Of a DNA stretch of 64,000 nucleotides, positions 48,591 through 60,870 are shown one piece after another. Source of the DNA: Anaerococcus vaginalis (GTDB taxonomy: Bacteria; Bacillota; Clostridia; Tissierellales; Peptoniphilaceae); assembly GCF_000307225.1 (NCBI RefSeq), contig NZ_HE978620.1:12904-76903 (forward strand), given 5' to 3'. The translations under genes were made by a program, and so were the position numbers. Each line of letters opens with the position of its first letter. Within the stretch, counting starts at the first letter, position 1. The notes under the pieces were generated by a model, which searched no databases, was not told the origin of the DNA, and was given only the letters and a program-made list of their open reading frames with translations.

Positions 48591-50998
48591 TATTTTACAA
48601 GTAAATTCAATATTTTTCCTGGTACATAAATTACCTTGAATATATCTTTACCATCTATATATTTTTGTACATTTTGATCATTTTCTGCATTTGTAACTGC
48701 ATCTTCTTGATCTGCATTTTTTGAAATTTTTATTGTAGCCCTAACTTTTCCATTTACTTGAACAGGAAGCTCGATTGAATCATATTCAAGTTTTTTCTCA
48801 TCATAAGTTGGCCAGCTTGTTTGATTTAATTCTCCTTCAAAACCAATTTCTTCCCATAATTCTTCAGTCAAATGAGGAGCAACAGGATTTAACAAAATTA
48901 GATAAGTTTTGAAATCTTTTTTGGTAATTTTACCAATATTTCTCATCTCATTTAATAAGCTCATAAGAGCAGCTATAGCTGTATTATATTTTAAAGATTC
49001 ATAATCATCAGTTACTTTTTTAATTGTTTGGTTAATTAAAATTTCAATTTCTTTTGTATAAGAATCTCCATCTTCAACTAAGTCATAAAGATTAAAAACT
49101 CTTTCCAAATATTTTCTACAACCCTTAACACCTTCATCTGACCAAGGAGCAGTTGATCTAAAATCTCCGATAAACATTTCATAACATCTTAAAGTATCTG
49201 CCCCATAATCTCTAACAATATCGTCAGGATTTACTACATTTCCTCTGGATTTTGACATTTTTTGATGATCATGTCCCAAAATCATACCATGAGAAGTTCT
49301 TTTTTGATATGGTTCCTTTGTAGGAACTTTTCCAATATCATACAAAAATTTATGCCAAAATCTTGAATACAATAAGTGAAGAGTTGTATGTTCCATTCCA
49401 CCATTGTACCAATCAACTGGTGTATAATAATCTAAACTTTCCTTGCTTGCAAGATCTTCACTATTATTTGGATCTGTATATCTTAAATAATACCAAGAAG
49501 ATCCAGCCCATTGTGGCATGGTGTCAGTTTCTCTTTTTGCTGGCTTTCCACAAATTGGACAAGTAGTATTTACAAATTCATCAATTTTTGAAAGTGGACT
49601 TTCACCATCATCTGTTACTTCATAAGATTCAACGTCTGGTAATTTTATTGGAAGATTTTCTTCTTTTTCTGGAACCCATCCGTGCTCTTGACAATAAATC
49701 ATTGGAATTGGTTCTCCCCAATATCTTTGTCTTGAAAATACCCAATCTCTTAATTTATAATTTACTTTTGCTTTTCCTAATTTTTTCTCTTCAACAAATT
49801 CTATCATTTTCTTTTTTGCATCTTCGACAGTTAGTCCATTTAGAAAATCAGAATTTATCAAAATTCCCTTGTCGATTGATGTTGTAGGCAAATCTTCATC
49901 TCCTGTATCAATTACAGGAACAATTGGCATATCAAATTTTTGTGCAAATTCAAAATCCCTATCATCGTGAGCAGGAACTGCCATTATAGCTCCAGTTCCA
50001 TAAGAAATCAAAACGTAATCTGAAATCCAAATTGGAATTTCTTTTCCATTTACAGGATTTATTGCAGAAATTCCATCAAGTTTTACACCAGTTTTTTCCT
50101 TTGTAAGCTCACTTCTTTCAAAATCAGATTTTTTCTTGGCAAAATCTTGATATTTTTTTACCTCATCTAAATTTTTAATTTCATCTTTAAATTCTTCAAG
50201 CATTGGATGCTCTGGAGCTATTACCATATATGTTGCTCCAAAAATTGTATCCGGTCTTGTTGTGTAGACATTTAATTTATAATCTTTGTCTTTTAAAGAA
50301 AAGTTTATTTCTGCGCCGTGACTTCTACCAATCCAATTTTTTTGTTGAGTTTTTATTTTTTCTTCATAATCAACTTCATCCAAATCATCAATAAGCCTAT
50401 CAGCATATTCTGTAATCTTTAGCATCCATTGATTTTTTACTTTATGAGTAACTTCAGACCCACATCTTTCACATTTCCCATCAACAACTTCTTCATTTGC
50501 AAGACCAACCTTGCAAGATGGGCACCAGTTTACTGGCATTTCTTTTTTGTAAGCAAGTCCATGTTTATATAATTGAATGAAAATCCATTGAGTCCATTTA
50601 TAATAATTTGGATCTGTTGTATTAACTTCTTTTGACCAATCAAAGGAAAATCCTATTGATTTCATTTGAGCCTTGAAATTTTTAATATTATCTCTTGTTA
50701 CAATTGCAGGATGGATATGATTTTTTATAGCATAATTTTCTGTAGGTAGTCCAAAAGCATCCCATCCCATTGGATAAATTACATTTTCACCTTGAAGTCT
50801 TCTTTTTCTCGCAACAATATCTAAAGCTGTATATGGTCTTGGGTGGCCAACATGAAGTCCTTGACCTGATGGATAAGGAAATTCTACAAGTGGATAGAAT
50901 TTTTTCTTATTTTTATCTATTACTGATTTAAAAGTTTCTTTTTCGTCCCATTTTTTTTGCCACTTTTTTTCAATGGCATTTGGATTATATTCTCTCAT
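48590..50998 (-). CDS. leuS: Leucyl-tRNA synthetase
   Basis: This class I synthetase charges tRNA-Leu. At 802 aa it is full length. The HIGH box is in [20 protein letters not shown] and the KMSKS box in [19 protein letters not shown] Zn-type insert ([19 protein letters not shown]) and the CP1 editing domain (about 230-420, with [15 protein letters not shown]) are present. It starts 9 bases after asnS, behind AAGGAG, without room for a T-box, so it is presumably driven from upstream. Confidence 0.98.
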   Translation of the reverse strand: MREYNPNAIEKKWQKKWDEKETFKSVIDKNKKKFYPLVEFPYPSGQGLHVGHPRPYTALDIVARKRRLQGENVIYPMGWDAFGLPTENYAIKNHIHPAIVTRDNIKNFKAQMKSIGFSFDWSKEVNTTDPNYYKWTQWIFIQLYKHGLAYKKEMPVNWCPSCKVGLANEEVVDGKCERCGSEVTHKVKNQWMLKITEYADRLIDDLDEVDYEEKIKTQQKNWIGRSHGAEINFSLKDKDYKLNVYTTRPDTIFGATYMVIAPEHPMLEEFKDEIKNLDEVKKYQDFAKKKSDFERSELTKEKTGVKLDGISAINPVNGKEIPIWISDYVLISYGTGAIMAVPAHDDRDFEFAQKFDMPIVPVIDTGDEDLPTTSIDKGILINSDFLNGLTVEDAKKKMIEFVEEKKLGKAKVNYKLRDWVFSRQRYWGEPIPMIYCQEHGWVPEKEENLPIKLPDVESYEVTDDGESPLSKIDEFVNTTCPICGKPAKRETDTMPQWAGSSWYYLRYTDPNNSEDLASKESLDYYTPVDWYNGGMEHTTLHLLYSRFWHKFLYDIGKVPTKEPYQKRTSHGMILGHDHQKMSKSRGNVVNPDDIVRDYGADTLRCYEMFIGDFRSTAPWSDEGVKGCRKYLERVFNLYDLVEDGDSYTKEIEILINQTIKKVTDDYESLKYNTAIAALMSLLNEMRNIGKITKKDFKTYLILLNPVAPHLTEELWEEIGFEGELNQTSWPTYDEKKLEYDSIELPVQVNGKVRATIKISKNADQEDAVTNAENDQNVQKYIDGKDIFKVIYVPGKILNLLVK

Positions 50999-51007
50999 AA
51001 CTTCTCC

Positions 51008-52396
51008 TTAGTTTTTTGCTGCGAAAGATTTTACTGTTCTTGGATAAGGGATTACGTCACGAATATTTTTCATTCCAGTTAAATACATAACTGCTCTTTC
51101 AAATCCAAGTCCGTATCCTGAGTGAACTACACTACCATATTTTCTTAAATCTAAATAATTTTGGTAATCTTCTATTTTCAATCCATTATCTTCCATAGAT
51201 TTTACAAGTTCATCATATCTTTCTTCTCTTTGGCTTCCACCGATTAATTCTCCTACAGCTGGAACCAACATATCAAAAGCAGCTACGGTCTTTCCATCTT
51301 TATTTCTTCTCATATAAAATGCTTTTATATCTTTTGGATAATCTGTTACAAAAACAGGTCCATCAACTATTTTTTCTGATAAATATCTTTCATGCTCTGT
51401 TTGAAGATCCATTCCCCATTTTACAGGATATTCAAAATCAACATCAGCTTCTTGTAACTTTTCAATAGCTTCTGTATAAGTTATTCTTGCAAATTTTGCA
51501 TTTTTTATTTTTGTAAGTCTTTCAATTAAAGTATCATCAACTCTTTCATTGAAAAATTCAATTTCATCTTTGCAATTTTCAAGAACAAAGTTTATCATAT
51601 ATCTCATCATATCTTCAGCCACATCCATACAAGCATTATAATCTGCAAAAGCAATTTCTGGTTCAAGCATCCAAAACTCTGCAGCATGTCTTGGTGTATT
51701 TGATTCTTCAGCCCTAAATGTTGGACCAAAAGTATAGATATTTGATAAAGCAAGAGCATAATCTTCTGCCTCAAGTTGTCCTGATACTGTTAGGTAAGAT
51801 TTTTTTCCAAAGAAATCTTTAGAATAATCAACTTTTCCACTTTTATCAAGATCTAGTTTATCCAAATTTTGAGTTGTTACTTGGAACATTTCTCCAGCAC
51901 CTTCTGTATCAGATGCGGTAATTAAAGGAGCATTTAAGTAAATAAATCCTCTTTCTTGGAAAAATTTATGAAGAGCAAAAGCAAGTTTTGATCTTAATCT
52001 AAAAACCGCTCTGTAAGTATTAGTTCTAACTCTTAGATGAGGAATAGTTCTCATATATTCAAGAGATTGTTTTTGTTTTTGAATAGGAAATTTCTCATCA
52101 CTATGTCCTAAAACTTCTACAGATTTTGCTTGAAGCTCAAAAGCTTGTTTTGCATTATTAGTTTTGACAAGAATTCCTTTAACCTTCAATGATGCTGAAA
52201 GATGTTCTTTTTGTAAATCTTCAAAATTTTCTAACTCTTTTCCAATAACAATTTGTAAATTTTTAAAAATTGTTCCATCATTTAATTCAATAAAACCTAC
52301 ATTTTTTGTAAATCTAGCTTGTCTAATCCAGCCTTCGACTGTAATTTCTTGGTCAATGTATTTTTCAACATCTTTTTTAATCTCTGATAATTTCAT
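51008..52396 (-). CDS. asnS: Asparaginyl-tRNA synthetase
   Basis: This class IIb synthetase charges tRNA-Asn. The 462-aa protein has the N-terminal OB-fold anticodon domain ([24 protein letters not shown]), motif 2 in [22 protein letters not shown], and motif 3 in [21 protein letters not shown]. AsnS rather than AspS is indicated by size, the lack of the GAD insert and [15 protein letters not shown]. Its start lies inside the end of rarA (20-base overlap), suggesting translational coupling. Confidence 0.96.
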   Translation of the reverse strand: MKLSEIKKDVEKYIDQEITVEGWIRQARFTKNVGFIELNDGTIFKNLQIVIGKELENFEDLQKEHLSASLKVKGILVKTNNAKQAFELQAKSVEVLGHSDEKFPIQKQKQSLEYMRTIPHLRVRTNTYRAVFRLRSKLAFALHKFFQERGFIYLNAPLITASDTEGAGEMFQVTTQNLDKLDLDKSGKVDYSKDFFGKKSYLTVSGQLEAEDYALALSNIYTFGPTFRAEESNTPRHAAEFWMLEPEIAFADYNACMDVAEDMMRYMINFVLENCKDEIEFFNERVDDTLIERLTKIKNAKFARITYTEAIEKLQEADVDFEYPVKWGMDLQTEHERYLSEKIVDGPVFVTDYPKDIKAFYMRRNKDGKTVAAFDMLVPAVGELIGGSQREERYDELVKSMEDNGLKIEDYQNYLDLRKYGSVVHSGYGLGFERAVMYLTGMKNIRDVIPYPRTVKSFAAKN

Positions 52397-53707
52397 CCTT
52401 ATTTCCTCTCTTAATTTTTTCTAAATTTTCATTAAGTATTTTCTCATATCCTATATCTTTTGACTTATAAAATTTTTCGTTTAAAAAGGCATCTGGAAGA
52501 TAATCTTGTTTAACATACCCATCATAATCGTGTGGATACAAATAAGTATCCTTTACAAGATTTTCACTTGCCTTATAATGAGTATCTTTAAGTTTGTTTG
52601 GCACTTCAAGATCTTTTTCATTTTTTACAAAATCCATAGCCTTATTTATGGCAAGATAAGTGGAATTATTTTTCTTTGCCAAAGACAAATAAATGCAAGT
52701 TTGGGCCAAAATAATTCTAGCCTCTGGCATACCAACCGTATTTATTGCTGTAAAAGTATTTGTAGCAAGACTTAAAGCAAAGGGATCAGCAAGAGAAATA
52801 TCTTCTGATGCAAAAATAATCATTCTTCTTGCTATAAATTTAATATCTTCACCGCTATTTAACATTTTTGCCAAATAATAAATAGCAGCATCTGGATCTG
52901 ATCCTCTCATAGATTTTATAAAGGCAGATATAGTATCATAGTGTCTATCTCCATTCCTATCATAAATAGAAATCTTTTTTTGAATAGAATTTAAGATACT
53001 TTGACGATCAACTTCTATTATACCTTCTTTATCATCTTGTGAAAATATAGCAATTTCCATCGCATTTAACAAGGCTCTACAATCTCCATTTGAATATTTA
53101 ACAAGAGTATCTTTTGCATCCCTATCTATTTTTATATTTTTATTTTGCAAAAACCTATCTTTTATTAATGCCATATCAATTAATTTATATAAGTCTTCAT
53201 CTGTATGAGCTTTTAATTCAAAAACATACATTCTTGATATAAGGGCCTTGTTTACTTCAAAGTATGGATTTTCAGTTGTTGCACCTATCAAAATAATCGT
53301 TGAATCTTCTACAAAAGGCAAAAGATAATCTTGTTGACTTTTATTAAACCTATGAATCTCATCTATAAATAAAATTGTTTTTTATTTTCAAATTTCAAAT
53401 TATCTTTTGCAATTTCAATTTTTTTCTTTAAATCATTTATTCCACTTGCAACTGCCGAAACTTTTTCAAAAGCCATATTGGTTGAATTTGAAATAATCTT
53501 AGCAAGAGTTGTTTTTCCTACCCCTGGAGGTCCATAAAAAATAGAAGAATAAATCCTATCAGATTTTATCATTCTTCTTATAATTTTACCTTCTCCCAAC
53601 AAATGTTCTTGACCTAAAAAATCTTCAATTTTTTCAGGTCGCATCCTGTCTGCCAAGGGAGCAGATTTTTCTAATTGTCTTTGTTTATTTAATTCAAATA
53701 AATCCAT
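52377..53707 (-). CDS. rarA: Replication-associated recombination protein A (RarA/MgsA)
   Basis: This AAA+ ATPase, related to clamp loaders, acts at stalled replication forks. Walker A is [12 protein letters not shown] near residue 55. After one base is added in a T6 run near 53378-53383 the frame continues with [20 protein letters not shown] (Walker B), [18 protein letters not shown], and the C-terminal MgsA tetramer domain ([20 protein letters not shown]). Restored length is about 444 aa. The start is the ATG at 53707; a TTG three codons upstream is less likely. It is followed by asnS and leuS. Confidence 0.93.
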
Positions 53708-53848
53708 TTTATCCAATCTTTCAAAAAAAGGACTAATGCTTATGATAAAATCGAATATAAAAGAAAATTTAAAGTATTTAATAAATAATTAAAATTTTCT
53801 AATATTTTTGGTTGATTTTATCAACTTTACGCAAAAGCCCTAAATTTT

Positions 53849-54304
53849 CTATTCTTTTTCTTTTAAATTTTTAATTTCTTGATAAAAACTTTCAACATCC
53901 TTAAATTCCCTATAAACTGATGCAAATCTTACATAAGCTACAGGATCTACTTTCTTTAGATGTTCCATGACAAATTTTCCAATGGTAGTTGATGATACTT
54001 CTTTTTTTCCTATATGATTTATAGAAAGCTCAACATCATTAGCTATTTTTTCTATTTCCTCCATACTTACAGGTCTTTTTTCACAGGATTTTACAATTCC
54101 TCCTATAAGTTTTGACCTATCAAAAGATTCTCTAGTATCATCTTTTTTTATGACCATTATAGTTTGGTCTTCGTATCTTTCGTATGTTGAAAATCTCTTT
54201 TTACAAGCTTGGCAAAGCCTTCTTCTTCTTATAGCATGATTATCTTCTGTTGATCTTGAATCTATAACTTTTGTATCATTTGAGTCGCAATATGGACACT
54301 TCAT
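53849..54304 (-). CDS. nrdR: Transcriptional repressor NrdR
   Basis: NrdR senses ATP/dATP through an ATP-cone and represses ribonucleotide reductase genes. The 151-aa protein has the zinc ribbon C3, C6, C31 and C34 (CPYC, CQAC), the basic RRRRLC stretch that contacts DNA, and the ATP-cone from about 49 (VIKKDDTRESFDRSKLIGGI). It begins one base after the ftsZ stop. A likely target, with two NrdR boxes, is nrdD at the left end of this window. Confidence 0.98.
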   Translation of the reverse strand: MKCPYCDSNDTKVIDSRSTEDNHAIRRRRLCQACKKRFSTYERYEDQTIMVIKKDDTRESFDRSKLIGGIVKSCEKRPVSMEEIEKIANDVELSINHIGKKEVSSTTIGKFVMEHLKKVDPVAYVRFASVYREFKDVESFYQEIKNLKEKE

Positions 54305-54305
54305 C

Positions 54306-55391
54306 TTATTTTAAGAAATCTGGAAGATCTATATCATCAAATGGATTTGATGATTTTTGGCTTTTTTGTGCTGGCCTTTGGTTTACATTTTGTGTAGATC
54401 TTCTATTTTCAATCACTTCTCTTCTTTTTTGGTTGTCTTGGTCGAAACCAGTAGCTATTACTGTAATTTTAATATCATCTCCCAAGGACTCGTCGCTTCC
54501 TACACCAAATATAATATTAGCATCTGAATCTATATGTTCTCTTATTAATTCTGCTGCTTCATTTGCTTCCATCAAACCAACTTCAGCTGCTGTTACATTT
54601 AATAAAACAGCATTAGCTCCCTCTATTGATGTTTCAAGAAGTGGGGAATTTACTGCGGCCTTTGCAGCATCTACTGCTCTATTTTCACCATTTGCCCTTC
54701 CAATTCCCATATGAGCTATTCCTTGATCTGACATAATTGATTTAACATCAGCAAAATCAAGATTAATAACATTTGGTACAGCTATAAGTTCTGAAATACC
54801 GCTTACAGCATCCATAAGTACTTGGTCAGCCATTTTAAATGCGTCAACCATTGAAGTTCTTTTTTCTACAATTTGTAAAAGTCTATCATTTGGAATTGTA
54901 ATTAAAGTATCTACACTTTCTTTTAAAGCTTCAATTCCACCTTCTGCAGATGTTTGTCTTTTTCTTCCTTCAAATGTGAAAGGACGAGTTACAACACCTA
55001 CTGTAAGTATTCCTTGTTCTTTAGCTTTTTTTGCTACAACAGGGGCTGCTCCAGTACCAGTTCCACCACCCATTCCAGCGGTGATAAATACCATATCTGC
55101 TCCCTTTAGTGATTCATCTATTTGTGCCTCACTTTCTTCAGCAGCTTTTTCTCCAATTTCAGGATTAGCACCAGCTCCAAGACCTCTTGTTAGCTTTGCA
55201 CCTATTTGTAATTTTATGTCAGCGTTTGCTTCATTTAAAGTTTGGAGATCTGTATTTAAAGCTATAAATTCAACTCCAGAAAGTCCACCTTCTCTCATCC
55301 TACTTATAGCATTATTTCCTCCTCCACCAACTCCTATTACTTTTATCTTGGCTAAGGCGTTATTTTCTACTTCCATATTAATATTTGCCAT
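54306..55391 (-). CDS. ftsZ: Cell division protein FtsZ
   Basis: FtsZ is the tubulin-like GTPase that forms the division ring. The 361-aa protein has [13 protein letters not shown] near the start, the tubulin signature [13 protein letters not shown] near residue 107, NDRLLQIV and the T7-type [11 protein letters not shown]. The short linker ends in the membrane-tether-binding peptide DIDLPDFLK. The preferred start is the ATG at 55391, six bases after GGGGG; an upstream in-frame ATG at 55409 overlaps that ribosome site. It lies 32 bases after ftsQ. No ftsA is seen. Confidence 0.97.
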   Translation of the reverse strand: MANINMEVENNALAKIKVIGVGGGGNNAISRMREGGLSGVEFIALNTDLQTLNEANADIKLQIGAKLTRGLGAGANPEIGEKAAEESEAQIDESLKGADMVFITAGMGGGTGTGAAPVVAKKAKEQGILTVGVVTRPFTFEGRKRQTSAEGGIEALKESVDTLITIPNDRLLQIVEKRTSMVDAFKMADQVLMDAVSGISELIAVPNVINLDFADVKSIMSDQGIAHMGIGRANGENRAVDAAKAAVNSPLLETSIEGANAVLLNVTAAEVGLMEANEAAELIREHIDSDANIIFGVGSDESLGDDIKITVIATGFDQDNQKRREVIENRRSTQNVNQRPAQKSQKSSNPFDDIDLPDFLK

Positions 55392-55423
55392 TTTCATCCC
55401 CCGTTTCATTAAGAATAATTTTT

Positions 55424-56202
55424 TTAATTATTTTCATCTTTTTCGTCAAGACTTTTTTCTTTAACTTCAACTACTGGATCCTTGCCCTTATCAAGACTGA
55501 TAGCGTAGGCTTTCATTTTTTTATTTTCTATATCTTTTAAAATTGAATCAAGCAATTTAAGTTTATAATTATAATTTTTTAAATCTCCGAAATTAATCTG
55601 AATATCATTTATTATTATACCAATTTCATTATAGTTTTCCAAGTCTATTTCTTTTATGTCTTTAGCATATTTTAGCTTTTGTGTTGATTTTATAAATTTA
55701 ATTAGATTTTCTTTATCCGTAAACTTCTTGCCAATTTCTGGTTTATTTTTTATCCCCTTAATTTTTGGTAGATTATTATTTTCTGTATTAGAGCTTTTAT
55801 CCAAAATTTTTCCAGTATTTGCAAGTAAATAATTGTCTTTTTTATATGTGATTACCATATAAGGATATTCTTCTTCTACTTTTACTATAATTTTGTCTGG
55901 CCATTTCTTTTCTATTGATACATTTTTTATCAGTTCTTCTTTTTTTAGATTTTCTTCGCTTTCTTTATCATCATATAAAATTATATTTGTGCCCATTGGG
56001 TTGTTTAGTTTATCTAAAATTTGTTCTTTTGTCAGTATTTTATTTCCTTCTATATAAACTTGAGAAATTTTATAATAATCGTGTTTAAATAAATTTAATA
56101 CTAAAATAGCTATAGTTACTATTATTAAAAAAACTACAAAAAATGGTGTAAATATTTTATCTTTTCTTTTTAATCTTTTTCTATTTTTATTTTTTTATTC
56201 AT
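55424..56202 (-). CDS. ftsQ: Cell division protein FtsQ/DivIB
   Basis: FtsQ is a bitopic divisome protein. The first 15 or so residues are separated by a frame break (A5 run near 56178); one base gives [20 protein letters not shown] followed by a membrane segment ([19 protein letters not shown]). The POTRA domain ([20 protein letters not shown]) and the FtsQ beta domain ([25 protein letters not shown]) come next. About 259 aa. It starts one base after the murG stop and precedes ftsZ. The low-similarity beta domain is typical of this family. Confidence 0.86.
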
Positions 56203-56203
56203 A

Positions 56204-57289
56204 CTAAATACCCATCATTTTTTTTATTAGACCATATATTTCATCGCTAGCATTTGGATTTTGTAGTGTGCTTGCTTTCTCACCCATATCTTTTAATTTT
56301 TCTTTATCTTCAATTATTTCTAAGATTGTTTCATAAAGAATTTTCCCATTTAATTCTTTTTCCAAAATCATTGAGCAAGCTCCTTTTTCTAAATATGACC
56401 TTGCATTGTATTCTTGGTGATTTTCTGTTGTATAGGCTTTTGGAATTAAAATTGAAGCTTTTTTGAGATTTGAAATTTCACTTAAACTCATTGCTCCTGA
56501 TGAGGCTATTACTAAATCACTTACTGCATAAAAAAGATCTATATTGTCTATATAAGAAAATGCCTTTATATATTTATTTTCCTTGGTATTTTTTATAAAA
56601 TCATCATAATTTTTAGGCCCTGTTTGATGGAGTAAATAAAATTTCCCATCCATAAGATCGCTCATTTGACTTACGGCTTCATTTAAAAATTTCGAACCAT
56701 TAGATCCTCCAAATGAAAATACAACTGGTCTATCTTTTTTTATTCCCAACTTTTCTAAATCTTCTTCTTTGTAGGATGTGTTAAAGCTTGTTCGTACTGG
56801 ATTTCCTGTTACATATACATTATCTTTGTTTTTCAAATGTTTTTTTGCTTCTTCAAATGAAATACAAACTAAGTCAACTTTGTTTGATAAAAGTCTTGTT
56901 GTAATTCCAGGAAATGAATTTGATTCGTGAATCAAAGTCTTTATATTTTTTTTACTTGCTTGGTAAAGAATTGGAGCACATACATAGCCACCAGTTCCTA
57001 TTACAAGGTCTGGTTTAAATTGTTTTATTATTTTTTTCGCCTCTTTTAATCCTTTTAAATTTATGAAAATTGATTTAAAAAGCCTTTTTGAAATTTTTCT
57101 TGGAAGTCCCATAGCCTCTATTGCTCTAAATTTATAACCATATTTTTTTACTATTCTTTTTTCTGGTCCATCTTTTAGGCCAACGTATAAAATTTCCAGA
57201 TTTTCTATTTCTTCTTCTAATTTTTGGCACATGGCTATGGCTGGGTATATATGCCCACCTGTTCCTCCGCCAGATACTATTACTTTCAT
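56204..57289 (-). CDS. murG: UDP-GlcNAc:lipid I N-acetylglucosaminyltransferase (MurG)
   Basis: MurG converts lipid I to lipid II at the inner membrane face. The 361-aa GT-B enzyme begins MKVIVSGGGTGGHIYPAIAM. The donor-binding signatures FSFGGSNGSKFLNEAV and VIASSGAMSLSEIS are present, with TENHQEYNARSYLEKGAC near the end. Its ATG overlaps the murD stop by four bases. Confidence 0.97.
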   Translation of the reverse strand: MKVIVSGGGTGGHIYPAIAMCQKLEEEIENLEILYVGLKDGPEKRIVKKYGYKFRAIEAMGLPRKISKRLFKSIFINLKGLKEAKKIIKQFKPDLVIGTGGYVCAPILYQASKKNIKTLIHESNSFPGITTRLLSNKVDLVCISFEEAKKHLKNKDNVYVTGNPVRTSFNTSYKEEDLEKLGIKKDRPVVFSFGGSNGSKFLNEAVSQMSDLMDGKFYLLHQTGPKNYDDFIKNTKENKYIKAFSYIDNIDLFYAVSDLVIASSGAMSLSEISNLKKASILIPKAYTTENHQEYNARSYLEKGACSMILEKELNGKILYETILEIIEDKEKLKDMGEKASTLQNPNASDEIYGLIKKMMGI

Positions 57290-58598
57290 TTTATTTCCTT
57301 TTCTAAAACTCTATTTTTAAAGTCATCTCCTCTTTGCATATAATTATCATACATTCCCCAGCTTGCGCTTGCAGGTGATAATAAAACCGTATCAAAATCT
57401 TTCATTATTTCGAATGATTTATCTACTGCTTCTTTCATATTATCTACCATATAATAATTTATTTTATATTTTTTGCAAAGATTTTCTAAAATCTCCTTAG
57501 TTTGACCCAACAAAATCATAGTTTTGATTTTTCCTTTTGAATCTTCAAATAAGGGTGAATAGTCTATTTTTTTATCATAACCACCTGCAATTAATATTAT
57601 ATTTTTTTCAAAACTATTAATTGCCTTTATAGCACTATCTACATTAGTAGCCTTGGAGTCGTTATAAAATGAAACATTTTTTATTTTTTTTACAAATTCA
57701 AGTCTATGGCTAATTGCCTTGAAAGTTTTTGTGTGTTTTATTATTTCATCCAAATCAAGACCAAATAAGTATAGGCAAAGTATAGCACAAGATGCATTTA
57801 ATAAATTATGATCTCCTACAATTTTTAATTCGTCTTTTTTTAGTAAAAAAGTTTCTTCTTTATCTTTCAAATAAAGACCATTATTTTTAAAGTAAATTCC
57901 TCTTTCTACTTCTTCTTTTATGGAAAATTCATAAATTTTTCCTTTGAAATTTTTTTATTTTCTCTTAAAATTTCATCATCATGATTTATAACAAGAAAAT
58001 CTTCTTCATTTTGATTTATAGCAAGTTTTAATTTATCTTTAGTATAATTTTCAAATGAACCATGCCAATCTATGTGATCTGGTGTGATATTTAAAATTCC
58101 TCCTATATGGGGCTTGAAATATTTTGTGTTATGAAGTTGAAATGAGGAAATTTCTTCTACAAATACTGCATCATTGTTATACATTTGCCATAAAATTCCT
58201 TCTCCGATATTTCCTACACTTAAAGCTTTTTTTCCACTTTCATTTAAAACATAAGTTATTAGTGATGTAGTTGTTGTTTTTCCATTTGTTCCTGTGATTG
58301 CTATAGTTTTTTTATCTTTAAAAAGCCTATAAGACAATTCTATATCTGTTATTATTTCATTATTTTTTTCTAAAATTTTAATAACTTCGTCATCTGGTCT
58401 TATGCCAGGAGACTTTACTACAAATTCATATTTGTCTTCAATTTTGATATCAGAAATAGGGCTATAATTATAGCCCTCTAATCTTTCATCATTAATTTTA
58501 TTTTTATCATAGGTATAGACTTTATATCCTAATTTATCTAAAGTCTTTACTGTAGATATTCCTGTAATTCCTAAACCATAAACTAAAACTTTTTTCAT
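57286..58598 (-). CDS. murD: UDP-N-acetylmuramoylalanine-D-glutamate ligase (MurD)
   Basis: MurD adds D-glutamate to UDP-MurNAc-Ala. The N-terminal Rossmann part (VLVYGLGITGISTVKTL), the ATP loop ITGTNGKTTTTSLI and ILNITPDHIDWHGSFENY are in one frame. A T7 run at 57950-57956 breaks it; one base links ENKKNFKGKIYEFSIKEEVE to VGDHNLLNASCAILC, AISHRLEFV, FYNDSKATNVDSAIKA and the C-terminal SPASASWGMYDNYMQRGDDF. Restored length is about 437 aa. The start overlaps the mraY stop by four bases. Confidence 0.94.
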
Positions 58599-59545
58599 AA
58601 TACTGCTAGTAAAGTAATCAAAGATAAAATCACTGATACTATTGTAAAACCAGTAACTATTTTTGGTTCTTTGTATCCTTTCAATTCAAAATGATGGTGG
58701 ATTGGAGTCATTAAAAATATTCTCTTTTTATTTCTTAATTTGTATGAAGCAACTTGAATCATTACACTTAGTGCTTCAGCAACATAAACTCCTCCGAGAA
58801 TAACCAAAAATAAAGTCATTCCCATATTTATAGCTAGGGCAACTACGGCTCCACCTATTGCCATAGAACCCGTATCTCCCATAAATACACTTGCAGGATT
58901 TGAATTATAAAATAAAAATCCTAAAACTCCTCCAAGCATTATAGCCGCGAACAATTCATCTTCAATATTTTGACCTAAAATAATAAAAGTCAAAAAAACC
59001 GGTATAGAAACTTGACTAGAAAGTCCATCAAGTCCATCAGTTAAATTTACTGCATTTGAAGTTCCAATCATAATAAACATCATCATAGGAATACCAAAAA
59101 TTGAAACATTTAATCTAATATCAGTAAAAGGAATCCATAATTTTGTAATTGTATCATTTTGGAAAATAAAACACAAAATTGCTATTACAAAAGATAATAT
59201 AACTTGAAGAATTATTTTTTGTTTTGCTGTAAGACCTAAAGACCTTTTTAAAACTAATTTTCTAAAATCATCAATAAATCCTATAGCTCCAAATCCAAAT
59301 GTCGCAAGTAATAATATAAAAGTTTTCATAGAAAAAGGAACAAATATCAATGTCAAAACAAGTGCAGATATTAAAAATATAATACCACCCATAGTTGGGG
59401 TTCCTGCTTTTCCATAATGACTTTTTGGTCCTTCTTCTCTAATATTTTGTCCAATATGACTTGATTTTAAAATTGGAATTATAATTTTTCCTAAAATTAT
59501 GGTTAATACCAAACTTATTAAAATAATTAAAATTGTATTTTTCAT
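58595..59545 (-). CDS. mraY: Phospho-MurNAc-pentapeptide translocase (MraY)
   Basis: MraY attaches phospho-MurNAc-pentapeptide to undecaprenyl phosphate, giving lipid I. The 316-aa protein has about ten membrane segments. Signatures: GPKSHYGKAGTPTMGGIIF, FIDDFRK (catalytic Asp), NAVNLTDGLDGLSSQ, FMGDTGSMAIGG and the histidine loop TPIHHHFELKGYKE. It follows ftsL by five bases. Confidence 0.98.
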   Translation of the reverse strand: MKNTILIILISLVLTIILGKIIIPILKSSHIGQNIREEGPKSHYGKAGTPTMGGIIFLISALVLTLIFVPFSMKTFILLLATFGFGAIGFIDDFRKLVLKRSLGLTAKQKIILQVILSFVIAILCFIFQNDTITKLWIPFTDIRLNVSIFGIPMMMFIMIGTSNAVNLTDGLDGLSSQVSIPVFLTFIILGQNIEDELFAAIMLGGVLGFLFYNSNPASVFMGDTGSMAIGGAVVALAINMGMTLFLVILGGVYVAEALSVMIQVASYKLRNKKRIFLMTPIHHHFELKGYKEPKIVTGFTIVSVILSLITLLAVL

Positions 59546-59550
59546 CTCTC

Positions 59551-59949
59551 CTACCTATCAATATTAAGATATACAACATTATCTTCATTTTCATAAATCA
59601 TACCAAGTTTCTCCATTGCATATCTTTGAATTTCTTTTAAATCAACTGAATCTTCAAGATCTTTGTTTAACCTATCCCTAGTTAATTTATAAGATGTATA
59701 TTGACTTTGTAAATTATTATACTCGTTTCTTTTATTATTCAATTTTATATAATTATATATAGAAACAAAACCCATAAAAATAAAAGATAAAAATAATAAA
59801 GCCAAAATTTTCATTTTAAACTTTACATCTTTTTTTTGAAGCCTCTTACATCTAAACTTAATATCATAAGAAGTTTGATTATGTAAACTTAGCTTTAATC
59901 TTTTATTAAAATTTTTATTGATTTTTCTTTTTTTCAAAGCACTTGCCAT
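59551..59949 (-). CDS. ftsL: FtsL-like septum protein
   Basis: The 132-aa protein has a basic N-terminus (SALKKRKINKNFNKRLK), one membrane segment (about 57-76, MKILALLFLSFIFMGFVSI) and a leucine-zipper-like extracellular coiled coil, ending with RYAMEKLGMIYENEDNVVYL, a common FtsL/DivIC ending. It is placed between rsmH and mraY as FtsL usually is. The ATG at 59949 follows AGAGGG. The name rests on layout and position, since FtsL sequence is poorly conserved. Confidence 0.82.
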   Translation of the reverse strand: MASALKKRKINKNFNKRLKLSLHNQTSYDIKFRCKRLQKKDVKFKMKILALLFLSFIFMGFVSIYNYIKLNNKRNEYNNLQSQYTSYKLTRDRLNKDLEDSVDLKEIQRYAMEKLGMIYENEDNVVYLNIDR

Positions 59950-59950
59950 A

Positions 59951-60869
59951 TCAAACCCTCTCACAAACTCTAAGCTTAGCACTATGAGATCTACTATTTA
60001 CTTTTAATTCTTCTTTGCTTGGCAAAATAGGTTTTTTGCTAATTAATTTAACCTTTTTTTCGTGATTGCAAACACAAACCGGAAAATCAGGTGGACAAAT
60101 ACATTTTTTACTCATCTCTTTAAATTTATTTTTAACGATTCTATCTTCCAAAGAATGAAAAGTTATTACACAAAGCCTTCCATTTTTGTTAAGACGATCT
60201 ACAATTTTTTCTAAAGTATTTTCCAAAACTTCAAGTTCTCTATTAACTTCGATTCTTAAAGCTTGGAATACTCTTTTTTCAGGATGAGCTTCATTAGTAT
60301 TTACAGATTTCATAACAATATTTCGGAGTTGTAAAGTTGTATTAATTTCGTGCATTTTCCTGTAATCTACTATTGCTTTTGCAATTGTTTTGGAGTATCT
60401 TTCCTCGCCATATTTGGAGAAAATTTCCCAAAGCTCATCCAAAGAGTAATCATTGACAATTTTTTTGCTGTTAACTCATTTTCTTCGTTCATCCTCATAT
60501 CCAAAGGACCGTCTTTCATATAAGAAAAACCCCTATCTCCGTTATCAATTTGGTATGAACTTACGCCAATATCCATCAAAGCGCCATCTATTCGATTAAA
60601 ACCAGCTTCATCAAGAACATTTTCAATATTTTCAAAATTCTCATTAAAGTATAAGACATTAGAAAAATCTTTCAAATTTTCTCTAGCTGCCATGATAGCA
60701 TCTCTATCCTGGTCTAAGCCAATTAAAAGTCCCTTAGGTGATAATTTTTTCAAAATTTCTTTGGAGTGACCTCCCTTACCCAAAGTTAAGTCAGCATATA
60801 TTCCATCTTCTTTTATTTTAAGTTTTCTATAGTTTCGTTTAACAAAACTGACTTGTGAGAAAATTCCAT
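59951..60869 (-). CDS. rsmH: 16S rRNA m4C1402 methyltransferase (RsmH/MraW)
   Basis: RsmH methylates C1402 N4 in 16S rRNA. Two frame breaks, an A4 run near 60826 and a T7 run at 60460-60466, are each repaired by one base, giving 306 aa. The parts in order are [17 protein letters not shown], the SAM site ([20 protein letters not shown]), [29 protein letters not shown], and after the second join [20 protein letters not shown] and [14 protein letters not shown]. The start at 60869 is one base after the mraZ stop. Confidence 0.95.
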
Positions 60870-60870
60870 A

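Noticed and set aside
48590-52396. T-box riboswitches in front of leuS, asnS or proS
   Set aside because: The gaps are 9 bases (leuS), an overlap (asnS) and 62 bases (proS); none can hold a T-box.
53811-53825. GTTGATTTTATCAAC as the nrdR terminator
   Set aside because: The stem is short and no T-run follows on the minus strand; it may be chance.
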